Counted from the first letter of the stretch, positions 1-11,315 are shown. The stretch is DNA of 64,000 nucleotides from Isoetes taiwanensis (GCA_021234155.1 JAJEKV010000078.1:2604001-2668000), one strand, 5' to 3'. The notes: generated from the sequence alone by a model not told the origin. Program-made: numbers and translations.

Positions 1-255
1 ACCTAACACCTATTCATTCAATATCTATCAAATGAATAAACCAACACACCTTTTAAACATATGTTAGTTATGAATGAAACATTAATAACATAAAGTCTAA
101 ACAATAACATTATCATACAAGCTATATCAACTCATCATCATCATCATTATCTATTAAAACATCAATACATGAAAATCATCATCATGACAACCCGGATGGC
201 AAGTGGCTTTGATCTGTCCATCATCATCATCTGCTCCACAAGAACAAGTGTTCAC

Positions 256-356
256 TCATCATCACCATCACCATCACCATCACCATCACCATCACCATCA
301 CCATCACCATCACCATCACCATCACCATCACCATCACCATCATCATCATCATCATC
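256..356. repeat. (ATCACC)n / (ATC)n microsatellite
   Basis: An almost pure run of ATCACC hexamers that decays into ATC triplets at its right end. It creates spurious poly-His and Ser-Pro reading frames on the plus strand, which are not genes. Confidence 0.95.
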
Positions 357-398
357 GACAACCGCAGGGTGGTAAGTTGGCTCGATCGTTCTTCATCC

Positions 399-2005
399 TT
401 AGGATCTAGAAGGTGAAATCACAGGATGTCCTTTGATAGCATAATTTCCTTTCATTAGTGGGATTCTAACACCACATACTTGTGTAGAGTAAACCTTTGC
501 AACTCCTTCTTGAGAACATAATTCATAACCTCTCTTTGAACTTGGAATTTTTTTTTTGAAGTAAGTTCCTTCTAATATACTTTCACCTTTTAAGAACCAC
601 GTTCCATTATCTTTGAAGTCTTTTTCCACTACATACTTCTCCCTTGTACATGCAAGCAACCAAAAGTCATCCCCTTGGGGTTGTTTTTGTCTTTGCCACT
701 TAACGCAGTAATCTCCACATCGGACCCGGTCGGCAATATTAACACCAATATAAGGGCCTTTGTGACTTTCTAACCTCAATTGCATCACAAGTAGATGAAG
801 AAGCGGGTTCAATTTCCACCAGTTCCCACTTATTCACATATGTCGTATTCTCTCATCTATCCCAATGTTCATCTAAACAAAAACTACAAAAGCATGAGAA
901 TCTTGAACACATGTAATTGAGTTGTTGATCCCAAAGTTTGAATCTTGGCGTACACTATGATTTTTTTTGAGTATCCTTCACCGTATGTGCTCCCCATTCC
1001 TTCGCCTATCGACTTCTCCCCGCTTTAACTTCCCAAAAAATCTTTTAATATCTTTCTTTTTTTTGTTTTGGTTCCTCTTTAGAAGAAACTGTACCCGAAA
1101 AATAACTCCTTGGCGACCTCCACAATATCATGTGCATTCTCTATCTTAGTATCGGGATATAGGAGTTGGACCATTCTGATCCATCTCTTTAATTCAGCGG
1201 CCTTGCCATCATGTTCTCCTCCCTTTAAGTGGTTTGAACCAAAGTAATTCCACATCATATGAATTAGAGTCCGATAAGAGTATCTAGCAATAAAATAAAA
1301 TGGCCTTGCGACTTTGAATTGTGATGCAGCACCATCGAGAAAAACCCAGTGCCTCGTGGTTTCAGGTCCTTGCTCTTCCATATAATTGAAGTGCATATTA
1401 AAGCAATCTTTGCACGAATAAGGTATCATGTTTGCGGTCATCGATATATAATAATGTGTTTCTTTTACTACTTCACCATTCTCGACCACATGATAAGTAA
1501 TGTGGACAAGAATGGTCACTTGCAACTTGTCGATTATTGAGATTGCACTGTGTTCTCTCTTTCAATGTGTAATTTTCCGCCAAAATCTACCAATCGACAC
1601 TATGACATCTGAAGGGAGATTATCGAGCATTTCAATAAACCGTTTATCTTGCCATTTGTATTTGAAATTGTGGAGGGAAATTTTTCCAACCTTGTCTTTG
1701 AGTTTGCTTATTAGCACTTCTTTTTGGTGTGGTCTCTTTGTATTGGTGTTTCAAAACTTTCTTAGGCTCTCCACGTTTATCCACACCTCCATGTTCATAG
1801 TCGATGTACTCCCATTTCACAACCTCCTCACTCTCTAATTCCTTGGGGCAGATTTCAAACTTCTTTATCCCACACTCACTACAAGTACCGCCAAGACTAT
1901 CCTTACTATAGAATTCATCAATCTCACCCTTACGGCAAACAATACATTTCCAAAGATCAGCGATGTTCAGTAAAATCTTGCACTCACAAGTACATGACTT
2001 TGAGT
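399..2005 (-). pseudogene. Decayed DNA-transposon protein (DDE/RNase H-like), C-terminal part
   Basis: Reading down the minus strand, several open pieces line up in one N-to-C order. First comes a cysteine-rich segment (about 1990-1700) with C-x2-C pairs and phrases such as CIVCRKGEIDEF and VKWEYIDYEHGGV. Next, 1525-1079 is open for 148 aa and includes HWVFLDGAASQFKVARPFYF, WNYFGSNHLKGGEHDG and KRWIRMVQL, the layout of a transposase-like catalytic core (an Asp-Gly before QFK, then H-x-KG-x-DG). Last, 812-399 is open for 137 aa, with DDFWLLACTREKYVVEKDF and a basic/hydrophobic end resembling the C-terminal domain of such proteins. Stops and frameshifts separate the pieces, so this copy is dead. 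Transposon origin is inferred from motif layout; I cannot name the superfamily. Confidence 0.5.
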
Positions 2006-2189
2006 GCTTCTTCTGAATTTAGTTAAACCATCCGGCGGCATTTGTAACCCGACATGATGTATGCAACAACAAGTGTTATACTCGCTAGCTTCACTACAAA
2101 CCCACAACTTCAAATTTTGATAAGCTTTGAAGCTCCAACTTTGACATTTGGATGTTTTGCTTTGAAAGCTTTATAGAGTTGCATCTAAG

Positions 2190-2610
2190 AACAAAACAAT
2201 AGTTGATTATCAATCTCAAACCCCAAACCCGCAAACATGAACCTCAAACTATAATAATGAAATTCCAAACCACAAAATAAAACAATATCCATTAGAAACC
2301 TTAAAATCACAATCTAACCTAAAACCACAATCCATCAAACCATAATCTAGACCCACAATGTAATCCACAACCACAATCACAAGAAAATTGAAACCAAAAA
2401 TCACATTCCAATCCAAAAACACAATCTAATCAAAACCATAATCTAGAACCACAATGTAATCTACAACCACAACCAAGTTTAAACCACAATGCAACGAATC
2501 ACAATATGACTTGAACCACAGTTTAATCTAACCACAATGTAATCCAAAACCACAATCTATTCCAACCATAATGCAATCTATCTTGGATCCAAAACTATAA
2601 TATACTATCT
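2190..2610. repeat. A/C-rich degenerate minisatellite
   Basis: Repeats of a short unit close to AACCACAATCTAATCC, many times with single-base changes. Similar units recur near 3815-3850. The tract lies between two coding remnants of the transposon gene and may be an expanded intron. Confidence 0.75.
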
Positions 2611-2991
2611 ACAATACACAATCTATAATCTGCATTCTGAGAGGATCTAGAGGAAACCGTGATCAAATCAAGCTTGAAAGAGTAGATAGATAATAGAGTA
2701 GTAACTAACTTGGCTTTGCTCTAAGTAATGTGTAGCATGCTCTTCTCGATATTTCTTTCAAGTCTCCTAGATTTCACATCCTTTGTGTTTGGAGACCCTA
2801 GTATTAGAAATCCAAAATCCCTGCACAAGAGCAATGATGTAATCGAAAATAATCACATCTTCTTCCCCTTCTATAGTACACCCATTTTCTGAATTGCAAT
2901 TTATCTCAAATTTGTCTCTCTTTTGCGCGTGATCAAATTTCTTGGATGAACATCAAGAACTTTTCCCATTTTTACGTAGTTTTGCTTTTTT

Positions 2992-3233
2992 CTATTCATT
3001 GCCTATTGCCATTGCTAAACAAGATTTTTTAGCGACCATACAATCTAGACTAGTTGATTGCTTCATGATATGGATTGAATCTCCGATATTATCTATTATG
3101 GTTGTTTTTCTTCCCGGATTCTTCAAGAGATCCCCAACTATCTCTTCCATAGCTTTATGTTCTAGTACATCAATCAATATTTCTCGTTTAATCACGGAGA
3201 TTCATTGTTTTTGTTTGCCTCAAGAATGAATTG
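2992..3233 (-). pseudogene. Possible N-terminal piece of the same transposon gene
   Basis: A 67-aa minus-strand reading frame (from MIKREILIDVLEHKAMEEIV to the stop at 2992) has no low-complexity bias and sits upstream, on the same strand, of the transposase-like pieces at 399-2005. It may be an N-terminal exon. The link rests only on order and strand. Confidence 0.25.
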
Positions 3234-3434
3234 GCGGTGTTTAACACTACTCTCCTTTTTGTTGCACCACTTTTATCCAACCCATCTTGACCTCCAATCT
3301 TCACCAATGCCTAGCTTCTTTTTGTCTTTTTCTCTGTCTTTGTTTCTTCAGACGTTCTTGCTCTGTATCTCTCTTTTTTCTCTTCTTGATATTCTTTATA
3401 GTATTGTCCACAATACTAGGATCATGACCGATTG

Positions 3435-4040
3435 ATATATCATCTGCATTCTCAAGATTGACACTAGAAATAGTTGCATGTTCTAAACCACAATCACGAA
3501 ACTTCCCAGTTGAATTTCTTTCAACAATGATCTCAAACTCACCCCTAACAAATGGATCTTCATTACGGATGTTCGGATTTCTTCATCGCCATATCTAAGA
3601 ATACATCTTTCTTCTCCATTTTTCAGAAATGTGCTTCACACTGTAGACTTACCAAAATAATACTGAGCAAAAGAATGAGGAACAAACTCCCTCTACGTTT
3701 CCACCGTTTGAGCATTTGAAAAGATTCCCTCCATTATTAATGAAGTGGTTGGTTATTATTAGAATTACTCATCGGTTACTGGAAAAGGCATCAACGTAAT
3801 CAATGTTATACAAATTCTCAAACCACAAATGCATTTCTTAAACCACAAATACAAGCTATACTTTTAAGCTATTTGGGGGGACATGGGGACACCAAAACTG
3901 ATCCACTATAAGCGTGAATCCACCGGTTGTTCTACCCCGGTGTGTGCATTGAAGTCTCCAAGGAGTATGACCTTTGCCCAAGCTGCTTAGGCTGCTTTAT
4001 GTCATCATATAGATCGACATAGGGATCCGACCTATCCACA
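3435..4040. other. Intergenic, no gene seen
   Basis: AT-rich sequence with short chance frames only. It contains a few AACCACAAAT units related to the 2.2-2.6 kb repeat. Confidence 0.6.
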
Positions 4041-4099
4041 TCCGGAAAGTGGGTGTGATAGAAGTTGCTTTACGCATGTGGAAAGTAGCAAAAAGCTGC

Positions 4100-4339
4100 C
4101 ACAAAGAGGGTGCAAGCTCACTGCCCGTTTTGCACACGCACCCACAAAATTACCGGTTGTGCTTGTGCGTCTTGAACAAGGAGATTGGCCGTGCCAATGT
4201 GAGAGCATACATAAGCTATGTTAATGGAGACCGAGGCGATGTGGTATGATGCTTGCAATTTATGTTTGAAGAAAACTATAAAGCAAGATGATAAGTTCTG
4301 GTGCCAGGCATGCCAAAAACACGTTGAAGTTTTGAAAAG
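4100..4339 (+). pseudogene. RPA1-like gene fragment: zinc-ribbon part of DNA-binding domain C
   Basis: RPA1 is the large subunit of the single-strand DNA-binding replication protein A. The stretch reads ANVRAYISYVNGDRGDV in one frame and, after a 1-base shift near 4245, continues WYDACNLCLKK, KFWCQACQKHVEVLKR. That gives the Cys-x2-Cys ... Cys-x2-Cys pattern and the W-Y-x-A-C start of the RPA1 domain-C zinc ribbon. The exon ends at a good donor (AAAAG|GTAATA, 4339/4340). The next expected part of domain C is found only at 8363-8705, so the intron would be about 4 kb and holds foreign sequence. Plant Helitrons are known to carry RPA-like genes, so this may belong to a mobile element rather than the host. 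The frameshift marks it as broken. Confidence 0.6.
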
Positions 4340-4367
4340 GTAATATGAGAATAGATTTAGTTTATCA

Positions 4368-4400
4368 CTAGTAATGATGCCCAGCGTTGTTGGGCATATG
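4368..4400 (-). mobile_element. Helitron 3' terminus (hairpin plus CTAG)
   Basis: On the minus strand a hairpin (GCCCAACAACGCTGGGC, 4395-4379) is followed seven bases later by CTAG and then a T outside. This is the classic Helitron end: a short hairpin, then CTRR, inserted between A and T. A second copy of the terminus is at 27918-27945. The element body would extend to higher coordinates. Its 5' end was not found. Confidence 0.6.
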
Positions 4401-6230
4401 TTGGTTGCGTGTGTGTGTTTCTTAGGAACTCTTGTATGAACGTCATGCTGTAACAAATGTTGAATATTATGAGGGGGTTGTTAATCATTGCTATGACAAT
4501 GCCCGTCTCTATTCCTTCTATGCCTTTGGTAAAAGCATGATCCTGCCAAAGGGATGTGCTTTTTGCTTCACATCATTTTAATTCCAGCCTTGCATGCACA
4601 ACACATCATGATCGCGAATTCTTCTGCACATGACCATTAAGTTACCTACAAAGTTCACCCGGACGTGTTTTATACATATTTTATAAACCTCATATTATAT
4701 ATATTTCATACATATTCTATGAACCTCATATGCAAAATTGTGACCAATGGTTGGGGTTTGAGATGCACATGAAATGGGATAAAATATGCCTAGTAAGGTT
4801 ACCATTTTTGTCGTAAGAGTACCCACTATTAGCTGCATCATAGTGGTGTGATGTTGATAAAACTGATATTTTGCAGTGTTGATATGATTACTTGGTGCCA
4901 TGTGGATGAATGAATATTTTCATGTCAAACTAATGCAAGAGGCACTATATTCCTCTTGCATTATATTCCTTCCTCTATCATAACATATATGTAACATGGT
5001 ATCCTCATTGTGGTTGTTGCTATACTATTTACTATGTTTTTAAGAAATATATGTGTTCATAAATAATATACCTGTGCAATAAATTATTAGCGAAAACGAT
5101 GAGTGCAATATTCCTTAATATTGCAACATTTCACCTTGGATATTATTGATGTTGCTTCCTGCATGGATTAAAACAACATTGAATACAAAAATGGCAGAAG
5201 CAGAGGATGCCAGTGTCCACTATCTTTTTCATCCATTGACCTAGAAGCTTAGATTTGTATCTGCCAATGCAGATCCATTAGTTGTAGTGCATTTGCTCAT
5301 AATATAATAAGTAGAGGTCATATATCAATGAAGCATCTTCCATGATACATATTTTTGTCTTCCCTTCCACCCCTAATCAAACAAATGCTCAAACATTTAA
5401 CAGATTTCCAATTGAGGGGCATTAACAGATTTGCTAAAAGGAATAGATTAATCTCTGGCAAGTCCAGGTTTGTGCAATTCTCATGTAGTAACAAACTCTA
5501 AGCCATTTATATAATCTGAAACCTCTGCAATGCCATTTTATCATAGGCAAGCAAAGGTAGTAGCTTATCAATCAAAACACGGTAATGGTCATCGTAATGT
5601 GAAATAGACCATAAAATACAAAGATATTGCAATAGATGCATTCAATTAGACTTTTTACTGATGTGATTACCCCCTCAAATAGAAAAGACTCATGACTCCA
5701 CTGCAAAACCATGTATATTTTGGCTTCAGTTTCTAAATTTGCGTGCCCTCGCAATGTGACTAAAAGATACTAAAATCTTGCCTTCTTTGCAGCTACAATG
5801 CCGGGGGGAATAGTTTTGAAGTCGACAAATATCTTTTGCCCATCACATATGTCAAAGAAATTGATATAACCGCAATGCCATTTATATCGCTTTATTATCA
5901 TGACTATGTGAAGAAACAATACAATCCGCATGTATAGCATGCACATATCAAGTTACAAAGCATCCGACACTTAACTACGGTATATACACATGATGGAAAA
6001 GTCGAGCTTAGTTTTATGGATTACAATAGGCGTGATAGAATGATGTTCCTCTCACAAAACATTTGTATAAGCTGAAAAACAATAGACTGCCTCTAATAAC
6101 CTAGACCGACAGTAAAAAGGCTTTTTCTAAGAACAAAAAGCAAAGATACATGATCCGATACTAAAATGAATCGGAGAAAAAAAGAGTTGAGGACTTACCA
6201 GTTTCAAGAAAAAGAGGAGAAAGAATTGCG
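4400..6230. other. Non-coding filler, probably inside a Helitron and the RPA1-like intron
   Basis: No convincing coding sequence on either strand. By position it would lie inside the minus-strand Helitron whose 3' end is at 4368. Confidence 0.4.
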
Positions 6231-6234
6231 GCAT

Positions 6235-6987
6235 TTTTGGTAGGCTTTGAGGCCTCGATTTCCGCAAAAAGAGAAACAAAGATCCGGGATATGACTCACC
6301 GTGGCTAGAGAAAGGAATGCTTCCTTTCAATAAATAGCCAGGATTCCACCCAAAAATATTGCAATCCCATAGGGATATGTGAAACAAAGGCATAGCTGAA
6401 TCAATCTGGCCGAAGCTCGACTCCTCGAAGTTTTACCCTTTGCGCTTGGCTCCATTGCCAAAACATGCGCCGCATGGGAGGATCAACAGAGTAATCAAGC
6501 CTTGGGAATATAGTCTCGCACAATACCTTGGAACAAAACCCCCAACCATTGTTTGCATCACTGGGTTGGAGTTTTAGCAAAGGACGCTTTTGGTTTTTCC
6601 ACGCCAGAAGAGATGGGGCTCATCTTCTTCCCGCCCATTTCCAATGCCAAACGGATTCTCGTGGCTGAAGCCTAATCTTTGCATAAACCTCATCCTGCTT
6701 CTTGATCGCCAAAAAATTTACGTAAATAATCCGCCAAGGGATGCTTCTGATGGCCCCAAGTTCTGGAGGGTACTCCGGTGGGGATCGCGGCTTGTTCTCC
6801 ATGGCCTTGAGGAAAATATATTACTTTCGCACCCACGGAGGTAGTCGCACCATACCTCCGCACATGCATGCCATAGCTGAGAATCCGCACCTTTCTTATC
6901 CTTCATAGCATTAGGAATGTCCGCGGACCTCCACCACGGTCCACGAACCCCTGCAAAACCCTTTCCCAACTGCTTGATCCGGATCAC
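6235..6987 (-). pseudogene. Auxin response factor (ARF) pseudogene, N-terminus and B3 domain
   Basis: ARFs are plant transcription factors that bind auxin response elements through a B3 domain. On the minus strand, pieces in different frames follow ARF order: DSQLWHACAE (near 6890), then KVIYFPQGHGEQAA (near 6820), then KQDEVYAKIRLQP (near 6680), then PSDANNGWGF and CETIFPRLDYSVDPP (about 6560-6470), with a poor match to the rest of B3 down to 6235. These correspond to QLWHAC, VYYFPQGHxEQ, DEVYAKxxLxP and the start of B3; the wording is nearest the ARF10/16/17 group. Several frameshifts and a missing dimerisation end make it a dead fragment. It has the same orientation as the Helitron terminus at 4368, so capture by that element is possible. 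Confidence 0.75.
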
Positions 6988-6999
6988 GCCTTATCCATT

Positions 7000-7426
7000 C
7001 TCATTCGCCACCAACCAGCCGACCACCGTGGAAACCGCCACTCTACTCCAAGAAAAGGCAAGGTAAAAACATCTTAAAAAGGGGGGCTATGTTTGGACCG
7101 CTCGATCCCGATCAATTCATTTGTGTCCGTCCCCATCTAGGGCTGGATACAACACCCTATAACATTATAATATAGGATAGGATAGGATATTGCAAAACTG
7201 CGAATTGGTATGTCATTTGTTGTAGAAAATGTCGCATAGATGTATAGGATAGAGAAAGAAGCATCATTGAGGTGTACATGCAAACGTCCATTTGTTGACA
7301 ACTGTGGGTTTAAGTGCATAAGGGTCATATTTCTACATGACATGAGATATCTGTCTTGTGTGGTCTTCCAAGTCTATCTTGAATTGGACTTCATCTATGA
7401 AAACAGATGGCTTTTCTGCATGCATG
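7000..7426. other. No gene seen
   Basis: AT-rich sequence. A weak third copy of the following tandem unit begins near 7310. Confidence 0.5.
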
Positions 7427-7560
7427 AATTGGATGCTTTCAAAAACTGGAATGTGTGGCTTTGAGTCCATAAGGATGATATTTTTGTAACAAGGAATTGG
7501 ATGGTTTCAAAAACTGGAATGTGTGGCTTTGAGTCCATAAGGGTGATATTTTTATATGAA
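7427..7560. repeat. Two-copy tandem repeat, about 70-bp unit
   Basis: The unit starting GAATTGGATG and running through ACTGGAATGTGTGGCTTTGA to TGATATTTTT occurs twice in direct succession with few differences. Confidence 0.85.
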
Positions 7561-7585
7561 ATGGGGTATGTTTCTTGCCACTGTG

Positions 7586-7861
7586 GGGTAAGAGCATGTT
7601 AGGGCCTACATGTTTTGGAAACTACTTGGAAAATACTCTGGGTAGTCAAAGATGATGATATATTTGAGTTCTTAACATCTTCTTCACATCACAAAGTACC
7701 TTACAACATGTATGTACTACTACTCTTGAACATAACACAATTTCTTTTAGTCAATCTTGTAGTCTAGGTACTTTAAAAATACAATTATGTACTTGCAATG
7801 TATACACGTAAAAAGTACCTTTTGGTAATTTTTTATGTAGGCCCCTAACATGCTTTCACCC
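7586..7861. mobile_element. MITE, copy 1
   Basis: A 276-bp non-coding element nearly identical to 8894-9167. Its ends are inverted repeats, GGGTAAGAGCATGTTAGGGC on the left and the reverse complement of GGGTGAAAGCATGTTAGGGG on the right. The target duplication is unclear for this copy. Superfamily not assigned. Confidence 0.85.
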
Positions 7862-8362
7862 CGTGGTCGGGAATTTGTTTGCAGGGATATATGGGGATGA
7901 TTGAATTGCTAAAGAGAAGAAGCACATCTGCTGCCCTTTGTAACTAGTTATTTTTTTATGTTGTCACATAAGATATCTAAGTTGAAACTACCATTTTAGA
8001 TATCTTCATTTATGCCATCTTTCCTCGGTTGCACTGGGACGACATGTTAATCATATGACCTAAGATGCCTAATCCTTTGAATCTTAATGTCACCTTTCTT
8101 TGAAATGCCAAATCTGGTGAGAAGAAACCAGCGATGGCAACTGTAAATAGATGGAATGCTAAAGTGTGGTGAGAGACTTCTTATGTGTATAGAAGTATAA
8201 AGGTCACTCTAACGTATTGTTTGATGCTATTTCTGAACTCTTCCTTGGTTCTTTTTGACATTTTAGACAACAAAGGTTCTTTGAGAATACCTTTTCACCA
8301 AATTGCGTTTATAATTATTCTATTCTTGTGCGAGATATGTTGTGTCGACACGCCCCTAACAG

Positions 8363-8705
8363 ATTCAACAGCAGAAGCATGGGCTACTGCATTCAATGAA
8401 GAGGCAAACAAGATATTTGGATGTACTGCTGACGAATTACATAAAATAAGACTGGAAGTACTATGAACATTTGAAATTTGAAAGATTGGATTTAATAATA
8501 TTGTCAATTGACATGCAACAGATCATAATGAAAGAATGTATCAAAGCCAAATTAAAGAAAATCTTGTGGGTACCAAGAATTTTCCACCTGAAAGTTTGTT
8601 CAAACAACGCATATGAATCAAGTCAAACAAAGGATCATCATTCGGGATATCATTCCCATAGAATGGTCAGGAGAAGTTAGTTTCATGTTGAAACAACTGG
8701 CGAAG
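8363..8705 (+). pseudogene. RPA1-like gene fragment: C-terminal part of domain C
   Basis: After an acceptor (CCTAACAG, 8355-8362) the sequence reads DSTAEAWATAFNEEANKIFG and CTADELHKIR, matching the RPA1 C-terminal OB fold (D-x-T-G-x-x-W-x-T-x-F then A-D-E-L). After frameshifts it continues KYYEHLKFERL, ILWVPRIFHLKVCSNNAYES and finally IIRDIIPIEWSGEVSFMLKQ, which fits the strand order of that fold. A donor follows at 8705/8706 (GCGAAG|GTAAAA). At least two frameshifts break it. Together with 4100-4339 it makes one scattered RPA1-like gene. RPA1 binds single-stranded DNA in replication and repair. Confidence 0.65.
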
Positions 8706-8769
8706 GTAAAATACCAAGTATAAGTACTAATTGTCATTGTGAAGATCTGTACAGAGACTGTAACAACAG

Positions 8770-9260
8770 AAGATTATCTTTTGTACCATTAAGAAGTTTA
8801 CATTTGTATGTTGCATCGATAATATTCAGAAGATTACTGTCTATGAAGAAAGGAAAGTTGCTCTAAATTGTGAAACAGACACATTGATCTTCAGGGTAAG
8901 AGCATGTTAGGGCCTACATGTTTTGGAAACTACTTGGAAAATACTCTGGGTAGTCAAAGATGATGATATATTTGAGTTCTTAACATCTTCTTCACATCAC
9001 AAAGTACCTTACAACATGTATGTACTACTACTCTTGAACATAACACAATTTCTTTTAGTCAATCTTGTAGTCTAGGTACTTTAAAATACAATTATGTACT
9101 TGCACAGAAGTACACAGAAAAGTACCTTTTGGTAATTTTTTATGTAGGCCCTAACATGCTTTCACCCTTCATTCACAATGGCAACAAAGATGGAAAACAT
9201 ATGGCTGCCACAATGGCAACCAGCTCAATGCCCGCCACAGATTTGTCATACGGATGGTAG
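8770..9260 (+). pseudogene. Possible last exon of the RPA1-like gene, split by a MITE
   Basis: After an acceptor-like CAACAG at 8769, the frame KIIFCTIKKFTFVCCIDNIQ, ITVYEERKVALNCETDTLIF is open up to the MITE at 8894. If one copy of the TTCA target repeat and the MITE are set aside, the frame continues IHNGNKDGKHMAATMATSSM to a stop at 9258-9260. I do not recognise the protein; its position suggests the tail of the RPA1-like gene. This is inference. Confidence 0.3.
8894..9167. mobile_element. MITE, copy 2, with TTCA flanking duplication
   Basis: Second copy of the 7586-7861 element, differing by a few substitutions and short indels. It is flanked on both sides by TTCA (8890-8893 and 9168-9171). 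The inverted terminal repeats are the same as in copy 1. Confidence 0.88.
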
Positions 9261-9859
9261 AAGGAGCGAAATTCCATCATACCTTACAATATGTTAACTT
9301 CGAAAAAAAAAAGAAAATCATATTTTTATTCTGTCAAACATGTCGTGATAGCAAGGTTGCAACGTGTTCCTATTACAAAGAGTAATTCGAACTAGAATTC
9401 TAATTGTTGACGTCGTAAATTACACATTGAAAACTATTTGTTTAAACAACAAATTAAAACAGAAGGTAACCTATATATAGATTGTTAGAGAGGAAAAAAT
9501 TCCTAAGAATAAGGAGACAATTGCAGGCCCCAACATAATCTATCAACGCACCGACCCAAGATGTTTACATGTGCAAAGATCTCAATGGTTTTCGGTTTGA
9601 TGAAAGATTTTAAAGCATTGTGTTATTGATTTAAAAGAGCACATGAAATTAATGGTAAGAATGAAATAATTTCTGATTTAAAAGACCGTATCTCATTGCA
9701 AGAGAACCCTCCTTGCCTTTGCAACTCACGTTTCAACAAATAATGACAAGTGTAAATAACTGTTATGAATTTGGTGACACTTGGCTCGCTTGCACAATTA
9801 CTGTCTTCATGCCGTGCCCATAAAGACTCTTGACATTGGAATTAAAACCATTTACCAGC
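9261..9859. other. No gene seen
   Basis: AT-rich with an A-run at 9304. The Helitron 5' end (a TC start) should lie here or further upstream if the exons from 9860 belong to that element, but I could not place it. Confidence 0.4.
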
Positions 9860-10282
9860 ATGGCAACTCCGGCTCCAGACCCAAACTTGCATGGCATCTA
9901 TATGAATGGCGAGCTTTGTGAAAACACTGGCAGTGGGAATGAAAATTTAGACCCTAGAGGTAACATCTACACACCAAACAATTGAATCGAACTATTCCTT
10001 TTCTTAATCTATTTACAGATGCCGAAGATCATTGAATCGAACTATTCCTTTTTTTAATCTCTTTACAGGTGCCGAAGATGGAACACGCTTGGAACAAAGG
10101 CGAGAAATAGAGCTGTCGGAATTTGAAAGGCCTCCTTATGGATGCGCTCATACACCCACACAACTTGCACGAATAAGAGCGGACCAACTTGCAAATGAAA
10201 TTGGTTTCCTATGTGTGGACCTCAATGAAATGTCCGAACGCTATTTTATGCATATAGACAATATTGCATCAGGGATTTCACT
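9860..10282 (+). CDS. Two-exon hypothetical protein start, possibly Helitron 5' region
   Basis: Exon 1 starts at the ATG at 9860 and encodes MATPAPDPNLHGIYMNGELC, then ENTGSGNENLDPR, ending at AGAG|GTAACA (9959/9960). The acceptor TTTACAG ends at 10068, and exon 2 (10069-10282) continues in phase with GAEDGTRLEQRREIELSEFE, RPPYGCAHTPTQLARIRADQ. It ends at a strong donor CT|GTACGT (10282/10283). The acceptor region is duplicated in tandem: using the upstream acceptor (exon from 10019) leads to a stop within a few codons, so only the second gives an open frame. I do not recognise the protein. It lies 1.1 kb upstream of the Helitron exons on the same strand and may be part of that element. Confidence 0.4.
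9981..10079 (+). repeat. 50-bp tandem duplication containing a 3' splice site
   Basis: The unit from ATTGAATCGAACTATTCC through the polypyrimidine tract and TTTACAG to TGCCGAAGAT occurs twice, at 9981-10030 and 10031-10079, creating two tandem acceptor sites. Confidence 0.9.
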
Positions 10283-11291
10283 GTACGTTTGTTCGATTGG
10301 AACAAATAATTGTGACATTAAAGAAGCTGAAGAAGTGCTTAAAAATCATGGATGTAGAAGCCACTCTGAGACAGGCATGCCGGAATCAGCAGGCATGAAC
10401 CTGCTTCCTGTATTTCTATCTTTTGTAAATAATAATATATACAGAATCACGTTGCTTGAATACCAATATGTAAACTTTTCCAGCTTACATCTCAATTGTA
10501 CAATGAATTTGTGTAACTTACGACATGCGTACAGTTCCTATGATACAACGGATTCAATTATAGCTGCCCCTGCTTCATTCATATATTAGCTATCCATTCC
10601 AAGGACAGTGTCACCGTAGATAGACAATATGGATAAGCCCAAGTTTGCCCACCTTCTAATTTTAAACAAACAAACACGTCTATTATATGACTGACACAGA
10701 ATGAACCAGATAACAATTCGATCCACCCGACATTTTTCTCTCATTGGTTCATTTTAAACTCGGGTTCTCGGCCTCGGTGATATTTTTTCTCAATCGTTCA
10801 CTTTAAACCCGGTGCTTCTCGTTGACCGAAACCCGAACGAAGCGAGCATCTGTTACTCCAAGTCCATAATTTTTTTCTATTGGATCATCTCTCGATTATA
10901 CCTTTGGCACATTAGGAACACAGCTCATATTCAACAGAAGATCATAGCCACTTTCGCATTCAACTTTTAAGGTACAAATTTATAAATCGAATTTTTTATT
11001 GGTTCCAGTATGCAACGAAAGAATTAGTAGTGACTCACTACGGCTAACAATAAGTTTAAATGCTGCAAATATGCAGAAATCAGGTTGAACTGAGACGTGA
11101 GCGACGGATTTCATCACCAAATAAAAAAAAAACCACAAGATTGACTACAACTTCTATCTCTGGTATTTGGTACATAAACGTCTGTTCACATATTTTGCAT
11201 CTTAACTTCTCCATTTTTTTTTCCGCCATGCTTCAAACCTTTACTCCAATTCTCGATTATTTCTAGTGTGTCTTATAAAGACAAACATTCA
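10283..11291. other. Intron-like sequence between possible Helitron 5' exons
   Basis: Low coding potential overall. A short basic stretch after an AATCAG acceptor-like site (VELRRERRISSPNKKKTT, about 11085-11138) might be a small exon. Confidence 0.3.
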
Positions 11292-11315
11292 ATGGGAAAA
11301 CAAAGAGGCCGCCCA
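11292..11315 (+). pseudogene. Damaged AT-hook exon (copy A)
   Basis: Encodes MGKQRGRP, an AT-hook core. It corresponds to KGKKRGRPR in the exon at 11975-12034. The donor seen there (CCAAG|GTGAGT) is here CCA|GTGCAC, lacking the AG that would keep the phase into the exon at 11405. The AT-hook exon plus the following basic exon appear twice (11292 and 11405; 11975 and 12198), suggesting a tandem exon-pair duplication. Confidence 0.45.

Noticed and set aside
169-409. Poly-His and Ser-Pro reading frames
   Set aside because: They are translations of the (ATCACC)n microsatellite in different frames, not genes.
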